From assembly GCA_001556025.1 (NCBI GenBank), contig LSIB01000043.1, positions 1 through 33,243 of the forward strand: a stretch of 33,243 nt of DNA, read 5' to 3'. Of this stretch, positions 8,275-16,986 are shown piece after piece. A program made the translations under genes and the position numbers. Position 1 is the stretch's first letter, and the number at the start of each line of letters is the position of its first letter. The DNA is from Rhizobiales bacterium CCH3-A5 (lineage in GTDB: Bacteria; Pseudomonadota; Alphaproteobacteria; Rhizobiales; Beijerinckiaceae). The notes under the pieces are model-generated. The model was not told where the DNA came from. It did not search any database and saw only the letters and a program-made list of their open reading frames with translations.

Positions 8275-9311
8275 CCTCACCCACTCTCTCAAAAACCCCC
8301 TGCACGATCATCACCGGCTTCCTCGGCGCGGGCAAAACCACGCTGGTGCGCCATCTGCTCGAGAACGCGCAGGGCAAGAGGCTGGCGGTGCTCGTCAACG
8401 AGTTCGGCGATCTCGGCTTCGACGGCGAGTTCCTGAAAGGCTGCGGCATCGAAGGCTGCAGCGAGGACGACGTCGTCGAGCTGCCCAATGGGTGCATCTG
8501 CTGCACCGTCGCGGATGATTTCGTGCCGGCGCTGGAAAAGCTCCTGAACCGCGCCAATCCGCCCGCACATATCCTGATCGAGACCTCCGGCTTGGCGCTG
8601 CCAAAACCGCTGGTTACGGCCTTCAACTGGCCTGCGATCCGGGCGCGCGTCACGGTCGACGGCGTCATCGCCGTGGTCGACGGGCCGGCCGTCGCCGGGG
8701 GTCAGTTCGCCGACGATCCGGACGCGATGGCCGCTCAGGCCTCGCAAGACGCCTCGGTGGAGCACGACAACCCGCTGGAGGAGGTATTCGAGGACCAGAT
8801 CCTGTGCGCCGACCTGATCCTGCTCAACAAGAGCGACCTCGTCGACGAGGCGGGACGGGCGCGGGTCAAGGCGGAGATCGCGCAACATCTGCCCAAGGCG
8901 ATCAAGATCGTCGAGGTGAGCCACGGCAAGGTCGAGCCGGCGCTGATCGTGGGGCTGGGCGCGGCCGCCGAGGCCGACCTCGCGGCGCGCCCCTCGCATC
9001 ACGGCGAGGGCGAGGACCACGACCATGAGGATTTCGACAGCGTGAATTTCCCGCTGCCCGAGACGGTCTCGCCCGAGGCGCTGGCCGCCCGCGTCGCGAG
9101 GGCGGCGGAAGCGCAGGGCGTGCTGCGGCTGAAGGGCTTCGCCTCGGTTCGGGGCAAGCCGATGCGTCTCGTGGTGCAGGGCGTCGGCCAGCGCGTCGGC
9201 CATCATTTCGACCGGGCCTGGGGCGCTGGCGAAGCACGCGATGGTCGGCTTGTGGTGATCGGGCTCAAGGGCTTCGACCAGAAGGCCGTCGCGGCGGCGC
9301 TGAACGGGTGA
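8271..9311 (+). CDS. cobW: CobW-type G3E GTPase metallochaperone
   Basis: CobW is a cytoplasmic metal-binding GTPase thought to deliver Co(II) to the cobaltochelatase; 346 aa. P-loop GFLGAGKTT covers 16-24, VNEFGDLG follows at about 42-49, and the metal-binding CXCC motif is C75-I-C-C78. NKSD, the guanine-specificity motif, lies in the middle. A His/Asp/Glu-rich run (HHGEGEDHDHED) lies at about 243-254 and probably binds metal. The C-terminal CobW_C domain is complete. GTG at 8271 was chosen because the P-loop follows closely and it overlaps the upstream stop. The open frame continues upstream only as a shadow of the DUF1636 gene. CobN follows 10 bases later, matching the proposed CobW-to-chelatase handover. 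Confidence 0.92.
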   Translation: MTSPTLSKTPCTIITGFLGAGKTTLVRHLLENAQGKRLAVLVNEFGDLGFDGEFLKGCGIEGCSEDDVVELPNGCICCTVADDFVPALEKLLNRANPPAHILIETSGLALPKPLVTAFNWPAIRARVTVDGVIAVVDGPAVAGGQFADDPDAMAAQASQDASVEHDNPLEEVFEDQILCADLILLNKSDLVDEAGRARVKAEIAQHLPKAIKIVEVSHGKVEPALIVGLGAAAEADLAARPSHHGEGEDHDHEDFDSVNFPLPETVSPEALAARVARAAEAQGVLRLKGFASVRGKPMRLVVQGVGQRVGHHFDRAWGAGEARDGRLVVIGLKGFDQKAVAAALNG

Positions 9312-9321
9312 CGACGACGCC

Positions 9322-12300
9322 ATGCACCTTCTCCCGACCAGCGAGATCAGGCTCGACGACGGCGAGGACGCCGTCGATCTCGATCTGCCGCCGGGGGATG
9401 TGCTGGCGCTGTCCTTCGCCGACAGCGATCTCTCGGCGCTGGCGGAAGCCGCTGGCGGAAGCGGGCTTGCCGTCCGGCTGGCCTCGCTCCGGCGTTTGAG
9501 GCATCCGCTGTCGGTCGACCTGCTGATCGAAAAGACCGTTGCAAAGAGCCGCTTCGTACTGGTGCGCTGCCTTGGCGGGCTCGATTACTGGCGCTACGGG
9601 ATCGAGACGCTCGCCGCCGCGTGCGGGCGACATGGCGTGGCGCTCGCGGTGCTGCCGGGCGACGATCGCGACGATGCGCGGCTGGCGGAATACGGCACGG
9701 TGCCGGCCGCTTGCGCGCAGGCGCTGCTCGGCTATTTCCAGGCCGGTGGCGTCGCGAACATGCGACGGCTGCTGGAGGGCGTTGGCGCCGTGCTCGACGC
9801 CGCCCAACCAACCCTCTTCGCGAAACTTCGGCCACCGCTGCCTTTGCCCGCCCTGTTCGCGCTTGGCCCCGACGACGCGCCATGCGGCTGGCGCGAAGCG
9901 CTCGCGGCGCTGCCCGCTGACCACGCTCTCGTGCCCATCCTCGCCTATCGCGCCGGCGTGACGGCCGGTGACACCGCGATGACGCAGGCGCTCGCAGCCG
10001 CGCTGGAAGGATGCGGCCATGCCCCGCTGATCCTTGCGCTCACCAGCCTCAAGGACCCGGCCGTCACATCCGAACTCGCGGCGCTGATCGCGCTCCGCAA
10101 GCCTACGCTGATCGTCACCACAACCGCCTTCTCCGCGCGCGACGGTCAGGGCTTCGTGCTCGACGCAGCCGACTGTCCGATCCTGCAGGCAGTGCCCGTC
10201 GGCGGCGCGCGCGGGGCCTGGACCGCCTCGCCGCGCGGCCTGTCGGCGGTCGATCTCGCCATGCAGGTGGCGCTGCCCGAGTTCGACGGGCGGATCGGCG
10301 CGATCCCCGTCGCCTTCAAGGCCGACATCGTGGATGCAGCGACAGGCCTCGCGATCCGCCGGCTGGTGCCCGATCCCGACGGCGTCGCGGCGCTGGCCGA
10401 CCTCGCCACAGGCTGGATCGTGCTGGGCCGCAAGCCGCCGGCCGAGCGCAGACTCGCACTGGTGATGTCGGATTATCCGGCGCGCGGCGGCCGGGCGGGT
10501 TTCGCGGTCGGGCTCGATACGCCAGCGAGCGTCGCGGCAATCGATGCGCTGCTGGCGGAGGCGGGTTATGACGTCGATCCTCGTCATTGCGAGCGGAGCG
10601 AAGCAATCCAGCGTCTCACGCCGACCTCTGGATTGCTTCGCTCCGCTCGCAATGACGGCAAGGATGCACCCGCGCTGATGGAGAGGCTTACCGCAGGCCC
10701 AGCCGATCTGGCTTTGCCGCTCTCCGCCTACCGCGCGTGGCTCGCCACCATTCCGGCCGCCGCCCGCGACGCGCTGATCGCCTCCCATGGCGACCCGGCC
10801 GCCGACCTCGCCTGCGACGGCGAGACTTTCCGCTTCCGCGTCGTCATACGCGGCAATCTCACCGTCGCGCTCCAGCCGCCCCGCGACGCCACGCCCGACC
10901 GCAAGGCGCGCTATCACGACCCCGACGCCCCGCCCTGCCATGGATATCTCGCCTTCTATCAGGCGCTGCGCGAGACGGCGGGCATCGACGCGCTGATCCA
11001 TCTCGGCACGCATGGCACGACCGAGTGGCTGCCAGGCAAGGCGGTTGCGCTGTCGGCCGCCTGCTGGCCGCGCCTCGTGACGCAGGGCCTGCCGGTCATC
11101 TATCCCTATGTGGTCGACGATCCGGGCGAGGCTGCGCCGGCCAAGCGCCGGCTCTGCGCGATCACGCTCGGCCATCTGCCGCCGCCGCTCGTGGAAACGG
11201 GAGCCGCCGGCGAGGTGGCGCTGCTGCGCGACCTCGTCGAGGAGTTCTCGCAGGCGCAGGTGATGGACCCGCGCCGGGCCGAGGTGGTCGCGCGCGAAAT
11301 CCTCGGCCGGGCACAGGCCGCAGGGCTCAGCGAGAGCTGCGGCGTGACCCCGGAGATGGCGATCGGCGAGGCGCTGACGCGGCTCGACGCGCAGCTGTGC
11401 GACATCACGGAGATGCCCTTTCGCGAGGGCTTGCACGTCTTCGGGCGCTCGATGGACGATCCTGTTTCGGCGCAGGCCGAGCGGACAAACCTGCTACGCG
11501 CGCTCGATGGGTGCTTCGTGCCGCCAGGCCCCGCCGGTTCGCCGCATCGCGGCCGGCCCGACGTGCTGCCCACGGGGCGCAACCTTTCGACGCTCGATCC
11601 GCGCGCCATCCCGACGCGCGCGGCGGCGCGGCTGGGCGGGCTCGCGGCGCAGGCCGTGATCGCGCGGCACCTGCAGGACCATGGCGATTTCCCGCGCCGG
11701 ATCGTTATGGATCTCTGGGCCTCGCCGACTCTTCGCTCGGGCGGCGAGGACATCGCCCATGCGCTGTCGTTGATGGGTGTCAATCCGCTCTGGGACGACG
11801 CCTCGACGCGGGTGACGGGGTTTGCCGTGATCCCGCAGCCAAGACTCACCCATCCGCGCCTCGACGTAACGATCCGCATCTCGGGCGCGTTCCGCGACAC
11901 ATTTCCGGACCAGATCGCGCTGCTGGATGCTGCCGCGCGCGCGGTCGCAGAGCTCGACGAGCGCGACGACTGGAACGAGCCCGCCGCCGCGCGCCGACGC
12001 GGCGAGGCCGGCCCGCGCATCTTTGGCGCTGCGCCCGGCCGCTACGGGGCCGCCATGGCCGACCGCGCGCTCGATGGCGAGTGGCAGACCCGCGACGAAC
12101 TGGCCGACGCCTATCTCGCCGCCTCCAGCCATGCCTATGGCGGGCGCGATGGCGCAGCGGCCGCCGACGCCGGCTTCGCCGACCGCATCCGCAATGCGAC
12201 CGCCTTCATCCATGTCAGCGACACCGCCGGGCGCGACATCCTGGAGGCGTCGAGCGCCGCCGATGCGATCGGCGGGCTTGCTGCGGCGGCGCGTTCGCTG

Positions 12301-12705
12301 GAGGCCGCGCCCGCGCTCTACAGCCTCGATACCTCCAATCCGGAAGCTCCCAAGGCGCGGACCCTGCCGGAGGATATCGCGCGGATCGTCCATGGCCGCC
12401 TGACGCATCCGCGCTGGATAGCGGGCCAGCTCGCCCATGGCTGGCGCGGCGCGGCCGAACTCGCCGAAGCCGTCGATACGCTCTTCGTCTTCGCCGCCAG
12501 CACGGACGCGGTCGCCGACGGGCTGTTCGACGCCGTCTTCGACGCCTGGTGCGCCGATGCGCAGGTCTGGAGCGCGCTCGAGGCCGCCAACGCACCGGCC
12601 GCCGCCGCGATCCGGTCGCGCCTCGCGGAAGCCGAGCGTCGCGGGCTATGGATGAGCCGACGCAATTCGGTAGGCGCGTTCCTGGCGCGCGAGGCGGCCG
12701 CATGA
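9322..12705 (+). CDS. cobN: Cobaltochelatase subunit CobN
   Basis: This is the large subunit of the aerobic ATP-dependent cobaltochelatase, which inserts Co(II) into hydrogenobyrinic acid a,c-diamide with CobS and CobT (not in this window); 1127 aa. The N-terminus MHLLPTSEIRLDD and later LVRCLGGLDYWRYG are typical CobN, and the conserved GTHGTTEWLPGK lies near residues 561-572. Residues about 421-446 are the translation of a palindromic repeat (nt 10582-10657) inserted in frame between GYDVDP and the APALMERL segment. The reading frame stays open through it. The protein is somewhat shorter than the roughly 1275-aa Pseudomonas denitrificans enzyme. The last four bases overlap cobG (ATGA). Confidence 0.95.
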   Translation: MHLLPTSEIRLDDGEDAVDLDLPPGDVLALSFADSDLSALAEAAGGSGLAVRLASLRRLRHPLSVDLLIEKTVAKSRFVLVRCLGGLDYWRYGIETLAAACGRHGVALAVLPGDDRDDARLAEYGTVPAACAQALLGYFQAGGVANMRRLLEGVGAVLDAAQPTLFAKLRPPLPLPALFALGPDDAPCGWREALAALPADHALVPILAYRAGVTAGDTAMTQALAAALEGCGHAPLILALTSLKDPAVTSELAALIALRKPTLIVTTTAFSARDGQGFVLDAADCPILQAVPVGGARGAWTASPRGLSAVDLAMQVALPEFDGRIGAIPVAFKADIVDAATGLAIRRLVPDPDGVAALADLATGWIVLGRKPPAERRLALVMSDYPARGGRAGFAVGLDTPASVAAIDALLAEAGYDVDPRHCERSEAIQRLTPTSGLLRSARNDGKDAPALMERLTAGPADLALPLSAYRAWLATIPAAARDALIASHGDPAADLACDGETFRFRVVIRGNLTVALQPPRDATPDRKARYHDPDAPPCHGYLAFYQALRETAGIDALIHLGTHGTTEWLPGKAVALSAACWPRLVTQGLPVIYPYVVDDPGEAAPAKRRLCAITLGHLPPPLVETGAAGEVALLRDLVEEFSQAQVMDPRRAEVVAREILGRAQAAGLSESCGVTPEMAIGEALTRLDAQLCDITEMPFREGLHVFGRSMDDPVSAQAERTNLLRALDGCFVPPGPAGSPHRGRPDVLPTGRNLSTLDPRAIPTRAAARLGGLAAQAVIARHLQDHGDFPRRIVMDLWASPTLRSGGEDIAHALSLMGVNPLWDDASTRVTGFAVIPQPRLTHPRLDVTIRISGAFRDTFPDQIALLDAAARAVAELDERDDWNEPAAARRRGEAGPRIFGAAPGRYGAAMADRALDGEWQTRDELADAYLAASSHAYGGRDGAAAADAGFADRIRNATAFIHVSDTAGRDILEASSAADAIGGLAAAARSLEAAPALYSLDTSNPEAPKARTLPEDIARIVHGRLTHPRWIAGQLAHGWRGAAELAEAVDTLFVFAASTDAVADGLFDAVFDAWCADAQVWSALEAANAPAAAAIRSRLAEAERRGLWMSRRNSVGAFLAREAAA
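10582..10657. repeat. Palindromic repeat inside cobN (30-bp perfect arms)
   Basis: The arms 10582-10611 and 10628-10657 are perfect reverse complements over 30 bp, separated by a 16-base loop. The left arm starts CGTCATTGCGAGCGGAGCGA. The left arm begins exactly on codon 421, and in this frame the element reads RHCERSEAIQ, then LLRSARND. This CERSEAIQ peptide is familiar to me as a translated dispersed bacterial repeat. No transposase is nearby. Confidence 0.93.
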
Positions 12706-14114
12706 ACGCGCTCTCGACCGAGGCGCTGCGGCGCGGCTGGTGCCCGAGCGCGCTTAAGCCGATGGAGACCGGCGATGGCTGGCTCGTGCGCCTGCATCCG
12801 CCCCGTGCGATTCTGACGCCGGCGCAACTGACCCGAATCGCGGGGCTTTCCCGACAGCACGGCAACGGGCTGGTCGAGATTTCGGCGCGCGCCAATCTGC
12901 AGATCAGGGGAGTCCGCCTCGCAACGCATCCGGAACTGGTCGCGACGCTGCTGGCCGAGCGGCTGGTCGAGGAGCATGACGGCGACGGGCCGCAGCGCCT
13001 GACGCTGGTCGCGCCAATTGCATCCTCCCCATCCCATCGCCCTCATCCTGAGGAGCCGCGAAGCGGCGCCTCGAAGGATCATCCAGTGCGCGCTGGGGCA
13101 TCCTTCGAGACGCGGGCAAAGCCCGCTCCTCAGGATGAGGGTTCGCGTGGAGAGTTGCTGATCGACGCCCCTGCACTCGCCGAGAGCATCGAGCAGCGCG
13201 GACGCGCCATCTCCGGCCTCCCCGTAAAATGCCTCGTGATCGTCGACGATGGCGGGCCGCTCTCGCTCGACGGGTTTGCCTGCGACCTGCGAATCGTGGC
13301 GGTCGATCGCGAGATCGTCGCGATCGGGCTGCCTGATGGGCGCTGGCTCGGACCGGTCGCGGCTGCGCGCGCGCCGGATTCGGTGGCCGGCCTCCTCTCT
13401 GCCTTCGCCGCCCATCGCCGCCAAAATCCCGAGACGATCAGGCGGCTGCGCGATCTGCCGGCGAGGCTGCTTGATGCGGCAGTCTCCGCGACAGGGCTGC
13501 CGCCGACGGGTCCGCCCGCAACGCGGCCGATGCCCCGACGCGCCGGGCGCTTCCTCACCGCGCTGGACGATGCCGCGCTGATCGGCCTGCCATTCGGACG
13601 CGCCGACGCGGATACACTCCAGCGGCTCGGTGAAGCCGCGTTGCAGGCCGGTGCGTCCACGCTCAGGCTCTCGCCCTGGCGCGGGCTGGCCTTCTCGGGG
13701 CTGCAGCCAGCCGCAGCAGGGCCGCTGTTGGCGGTCGCGGCCGAACTCGGCCTGATCGTCGATCCTGACGATCCGCGCCTTTCGATCGAGGCCTGCGCCG
13801 GCAAGCCTGCCTGCCTGCGCGCGAACAGCAACGCGATGGCGGATGCGGCCGCGCTGGCGGAGGCCGCCGCGCCGCTGCTCGCCTCAGGCGCGAGCATCCA
13901 CGTCTCGGCTTGCGTCAAATCCTGCGCGCATACCGGCGGAACCGACCTGACGCTGGTCGGGCGCGACGGCGGCTATGACGTGATTCTGGCCGGGACGACG
14001 CGGGATGAACCCGTCGCCACGCTTGACCTGCCGGCCATTCTGGCGCGACTGCGGCCGGGACAGGATCTTTTCACGCGCCTGAGCGGGCGCGGGACTTTGG
14101 GACCACAGGTTTGA
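12702..14114 (+). CDS. cobG: Precorrin-3B synthase
   Basis: CobG is the oxygen-dependent iron-sulfur enzyme that makes precorrin-3B, the step that marks the aerobic pathway; 470 aa. It belongs to the nitrite/sulfite reductase family. The N-terminus has [25 protein letters not shown] sequence and [15 protein letters not shown], typical of the ferredoxin-like half-domain. Four cluster cysteines are visible as C365-x5-C371 and C404-x3-C408. Residues about 114-147 (34 residues) are the translation of a 102-bp palindromic repeat at nt 13040-13141, inserted between the LTLVAPI strand and ELLIDAPAL. The frame is intact and both domains and all cysteines remain, so the gene may still work, but activity cannot be assumed. 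Confidence 0.92.
   Translation: MNALSTEALRRGWCPSALKPMETGDGWLVRLHPPRAILTPAQLTRIAGLSRQHGNGLVEISARANLQIRGVRLATHPELVATLLAERLVEEHDGDGPQRLTLVAPIASSPSHRPHPEEPRSGASKDHPVRAGASFETRAKPAPQDEGSRGELLIDAPALAESIEQRGRAISGLPVKCLVIVDDGGPLSLDGFACDLRIVAVDREIVAIGLPDGRWLGPVAAARAPDSVAGLLSAFAAHRRQNPETIRRLRDLPARLLDAAVSATGLPPTGPPATRPMPRRAGRFLTALDDAALIGLPFGRADADTLQRLGEAALQAGASTLRLSPWRGLAFSGLQPAAAGPLLAVAAELGLIVDPDDPRLSIEACAGKPACLRANSNAMADAAALAEAAAPLLASGASIHVSACVKSCAHTGGTDLTLVGRDGGYDVILAGTTRDEPVATLDLPAILARLRPGQDLFTRLSGRGTLGPQV
13040..13141. repeat. 102-bp palindromic repeat, copy 2 (inside cobG)
   Basis: The ends 13040-13056 and 13125-13141 are perfect 17-bp inverted repeats (CCCTCATCCTGAGGAGC and its complement). Inner arms TCGAAGGAT (13071-13079) and ATCCTTCGA (13100-13108) flank CAGTGCGCGCTGG. 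Total length is 102 bp, 34 codons exactly, the same length as the intergenic copy at 6748-6849. It is translated as part of CobG, beginning [11 protein letters not shown] and ending PAPQDEG. Confidence 0.93.
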
Positions 14115-14743
14115 GCACGCGTTACGACTACATCCAGGACGGGGCCGCGATCTATGAGCGCTCTTTCGCGATCATCCGGACCGAGGCCGACCTCGCACGC
14201 TTTGCGCCTGCAGAGGCGCGCGTGGTGGTGCGGATGATCCATGCCTGCGGCATGACCGATCTGCCGAAGGACGTTGCCATGTCGGGCGACTTCGTGGCGC
14301 GCGCGGAAGCCGCCTTGCGGGCCGGCGCGCCGATCCTGTGCGACGCGAAAATGGTCGCCAACGGCGTGACGCGCGCGCGTCTGCCCGCGAGTAACAACGT
14401 TATCTGCACGCTCGACGATGCCCGCACGCCGGCGCTGGCCACAGAGATGGGCACGACGCGCTCGGCCGCCGCGATGGAATTGTGGCGGCCGCATCTGTCC
14501 GGCGCGGTTGTGGTCATCGGCAATGCGCCGACCGCGCTGTTTCGGTTGCTCGAAATGCTCGACGAGGGCGCAGCCCTGCCGGCCGCCGTGATCGGCATCC
14601 CGGTCGGATTCGTCGGCGCGGCCGAATCCAAGCAGGCGCTGGCGGATGACGGCCGCGCGCCCTTCATCGTGGTGCATGGCCGTCGCGGCGGCTCCGCGAT
14701 GGCGGCGGCCGCCGTCAACGCACTGGCGCAAGAGAAGGAATGA
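14111..14743 (+). CDS. cobH: Precorrin-8X methylmutase
   Basis: CobH moves the C11 methyl group to C12 to give hydrogenobyrinic acid; 210 aa. The N-terminus [19 protein letters not shown] is typical, and the catalytic histidine is H44 in the motif [20 protein letters not shown] and GNAPTALF, both conserved, are present. The start is the rare codon TTG at 14111, chosen because family similarity begins within a few residues and because it overlaps the cobG stop as TTGA. No ATG or GTG nearby keeps the conserved N-terminus. A 4-base gap separates it from cobI. Confidence 0.92.
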   Translation: MSTRYDYIQDGAAIYERSFAIIRTEADLARFAPAEARVVVRMIHACGMTDLPKDVAMSGDFVARAEAALRAGAPILCDAKMVANGVTRARLPASNNVICTLDDARTPALATEMGTTRSAAAMELWRPHLSGAVVVIGNAPTALFRLLEMLDEGAALPAAVIGIPVGFVGAAESKQALADDGRAPFIVVHGRRGGSAMAAAAVNALAQEKE

Positions 14744-14747
14744 GCCG

Positions 14748-15491
14748 GTGACGATCGAGCCGGCCAATACTCTGCTCTTCGGCGTCGGCCTCGGCCCCGG
14801 CGACCCCGACTACATGACCGTGCGCGCACGCGATCTGATCCTGAGCGCGGATCGGCTGGTGCATTTCTGCAAGCGCGGCCGGCGCGGCAACGCCCGCGTC
14901 ACGGCCGATGCGATCGTGCCGCCCGATGCGGCGCGCGAGATCGAACTCGCCTTCCCGGTAACCACCGAAGCCCCCGTCGGCGACGAGGCCTATGACGGGC
15001 CGATCGCGGCCTTTTACGACGCCGCTGCCGAGCGGCTGGCCGCCGAAATGGCGGCCGGACGTACGCTTGCCGTGCTCTGCGACGGCGACCCCTTCTTCTA
15101 CGGCTCCTTCATGCATCTCTGGCGGCGTCTGGCGCATCGGTTTCCGACGGAAGTGGTGCCCGGCGTCACCGGCATGGCCGGGGCCTGGACGCGGGCGAAC
15201 GCGCCGATCACCTGGGGCGATGACGTTCTGAGCGTGCTGCCGGGAACGCTGCCCGAGGCCGAACTGGTGCGCCGCCTTGTCGATACGGATGCCGCCGTGA
15301 TCATGAAGCTCGGCCGCAATCTGCCGAAGGTGCGGCGCGCGCTGAAGATCGCGGGCCTCGTCCACCGCGCGATCTATGTCGAGCGCGCCACCATGGCAGG
15401 GCAGGTCGTGAGCCGGCTCGACGACAAGGCCGACGATGACGCGCCGTACTTTTCGATGGTGCTGGTGCCGGGCGAAGGGCGGCGGCTGTGA
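14748..15491 (+). CDS. cobI: Precorrin-2 C20-methyltransferase
   Basis: CobI uses S-adenosylmethionine to methylate precorrin-2 at C20, giving precorrin-3A; 247 aa. The SAM-binding tetrapyrrole methylase fold shows as GVGLGPGDP (12-20), LCDGDPFFYGS in the middle and VVPGVTGMAGA shortly after. GTG at 14748 was chosen because AAGGA lies upstream at reasonable spacing and the conserved glycine motif starts about 10 residues in. The frame is open upstream only as a shadow of cobH. It precedes cobJ with a GTGA overlap. Confidence 0.92.
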   Translation: MTIEPANTLLFGVGLGPGDPDYMTVRARDLILSADRLVHFCKRGRRGNARVTADAIVPPDAAREIELAFPVTTEAPVGDEAYDGPIAAFYDAAAERLAAEMAAGRTLAVLCDGDPFFYGSFMHLWRRLAHRFPTEVVPGVTGMAGAWTRANAPITWGDDVLSVLPGTLPEAELVRRLVDTDAAVIMKLGRNLPKVRRALKIAGLVHRAIYVERATMAGQVVSRLDDKADDDAPYFSMVLVPGEGRRL

Positions 15492-16279
15492 GCGGCTCGC
15501 TGACCATCGTCGGTCTGGGCCCCGGACCCGAGCGCTGGCTGACGCAAGCGGCGCAGACGGCGCTCGACGAAGCCACCGACCTTATCGGCTACGGGCCCTA
15601 TCTCGACCGCATACCTGCGCGCGAAGGCCGCACGAAGCACGCTTCCGACAACCGCGTCGAAGTTCAGCGGGCGAACCATGCGCTCTCACTGGCGGCGAGC
15701 GGCCACAAGGTCGCCGTCGTCTCGGGCGGCGACCCTGGTGTCTTCGCCATGGCGGCAGCCGTCTTCGAGGCGCTGGAGGCCGGGGATCCCGTCTGGCGGA
15801 CCATTCCGATCACGGTCGAGCCCGGCATCACCGCGATGCTGGCGGCTGCGGCCAAGGCCGGAGCGCCGCTCGGCGGCGATTTCTGCGCGATCTCGCTGTC
15901 GGACAACCTCAAGCCCTGGGAGGTGGTGACGGCACGGCTGCAAGCCGTGCTCGCGGCGGATCTCGTAATCTGCCTCTACAATCCGATCTCGCAGGCGCGG
16001 CCCTGGCAGCTCGGCGCGGCACTTGAGCTGGCGGCGCAACATCGCGCAGCCGATACGCCGGTGATCTTTGCCCGCGCCGTCGGACGGCCGGACGAGAATC
16101 TGCGCGTGCTCAGCCTTACGGATGCCATCGCGCAGGCCGGCACGGCCGACATGGCGACTTTGGTGATGATCGGCGCGTCCGCGACACGGCTGATCGCCCG
16201 CAAGGACGCACAGCCTTACGTCTATACGCCGCGCTCGGTGACGAAGAGTCCCTGCGCCACCAGCCAGGGCAGGACCTGA
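15488..16279 (+). CDS. cobJ: Precorrin-3B C17-methyltransferase
   Basis: CobJ methylates precorrin-3B at C17 and contracts the ring to precorrin-4; 263 aa. Motifs are IVGLGPGP near the N-terminus, DLIGYGPYLDR, VSGGDPGVFAMA and LYNPISQARPWQ, all typical of CobJ/CbiH. The GTG start overlaps the cobI stop (GTGA). The last 58 bases overlap the 3' end of cobK on the opposite strand, so the terminal residues of the two proteins are encoded by the same DNA. It is the last gene of the first uninterrupted plus-strand run after the riboswitch. Confidence 0.93.
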   Translation: MSGSLTIVGLGPGPERWLTQAAQTALDEATDLIGYGPYLDRIPAREGRTKHASDNRVEVQRANHALSLAASGHKVAVVSGGDPGVFAMAAAVFEALEAGDPVWRTIPITVEPGITAMLAAAAKAGAPLGGDFCAISLSDNLKPWEVVTARLQAVLAADLVICLYNPISQARPWQLGAALELAAQHRAADTPVIFARAVGRPDENLRVLSLTDAIAQAGTADMATLVMIGASATRLIARKDAQPYVYTPRSVTKSPCATSQGRT

Positions 16280-16986
16280 TCGATATGCTCCACGCATTCG
16301 ACATCGGGCTTGGGCGGCCGCTCCACCATGATCACGGGGAGCCCGAGCCGGCGCGCCGCGACCAGCTTGCCGACGGTGGCCTCGCCGCCGGAGTTCTTGG
16401 TGACGAGGATCTCGACGCCTTCGCGCGCCATCAGGTCCGCCTCGTCGTCGGCATGAAATGGGCCGCGCTGCTGGATGACCGTGACATCGTGCAGGGGCAG
16501 GCGATCGCCGATCGGTTCGATGACGCGCACGAGATAGCGATGCTGCGGCGCATCGGCGAAGGCCGGCAGTTCGAGCCGGCCGACGGTGAGGAAGACGCGC
16601 TTAGGCTCAGCTCCCAGCGCGGCAACGGCGGCCTCCATATCGGGCACGGAGCGCCAGCGGTCGCCTTCGCGCGGTCGCCATGGCTGGCGCCGGATTGCGA
16701 GCAGCGGCACGTTCTCGGCCTTGCAGGCGGCCTGCGCGTGATAGGGCATGATCGCCGCGAAGGGATGCGTGGCGTCGACCACGGCGACGACGCCCTCCTC
16801 CGCCAGATAGCGCCGCAGGCCACTGATGCCGCCGAATCCGCCGATGCGGACGGGAAGGTTCAGCGGGCGGGGGTCGGAGGTATGGCCCGCGAGCGAGACG
16901 ATGGCGCGAATGTCGGGGGCCTGATCAGCGAGATGCTGGTCCAGCGCGACTGCTTCGCTCGTGCCGCCGAGGATGAGGACGGTCAT
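16222..16986 (-). CDS. cobK: Precorrin-6A reductase
   Basis: CobK reduces precorrin-6A to precorrin-6B with NAD(P)H; 254 aa. The N-terminal ILGGTSEA (5-12) starts the dinucleotide fold, DATHPFA lies near residue 72, and TKNSGG near residue 200 is conserved. It is on the minus strand inside a plus-strand series. Its ATG (16986-16984) and the cobL ATG (16985-16987) overlap in a single CATG, and its tail overlaps cobJ by 58 bases. Its promoter and ribosome binding site must therefore lie within cobL. ATG at 16986 is the only start that fits, since the nucleotide fold begins at once. Confidence 0.92.
   Translation of the reverse strand: MTVLILGGTSEAVALDQHLADQAPDIRAIVSLAGHTSDPRPLNLPVRIGGFGGISGLRRYLAEEGVVAVVDATHPFAAIMPYHAQAACKAENVPLLAIRRQPWRPREGDRWRSVPDMEAAVAALGAEPKRVFLTVGRLELPAFADAPQHRYLVRVIEPIGDRLPLHDVTVIQQRGPFHADDEADLMAREGVEILVTKNSGGEATVGKLVAARRLGLPVIMVERPPKPDVECVEHIDQVLPWLVAQGLFVTERGV

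Noticed and set aside
10582..10657. CRISPR unit or intrinsic terminator
   Set aside because: It is one palindrome with no repeat-spacer series and no U-run, and it lies within an open CobN frame.
9265..11436. 723-codon open frame antisense to cobN
   Set aside because: Arg/Ala/Gly-rich translation with no recognisable domain, lying opposite a clear CobN. It is an effect of high GC content.
10737..12701. Upstream extension of the cobG frame within cobN (open from 10737)
   Set aside because: The translated part is Arg-rich shadow of cobN. CobG similarity begins only at 12702, where ATGA overlaps the cobN stop.
16222..16279. Frameshift or assembly error where cobJ and cobK overlap
   Set aside because: Both proteins reach near-normal lengths with intact C-terminal regions. 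A tail overlap explains it without an error.
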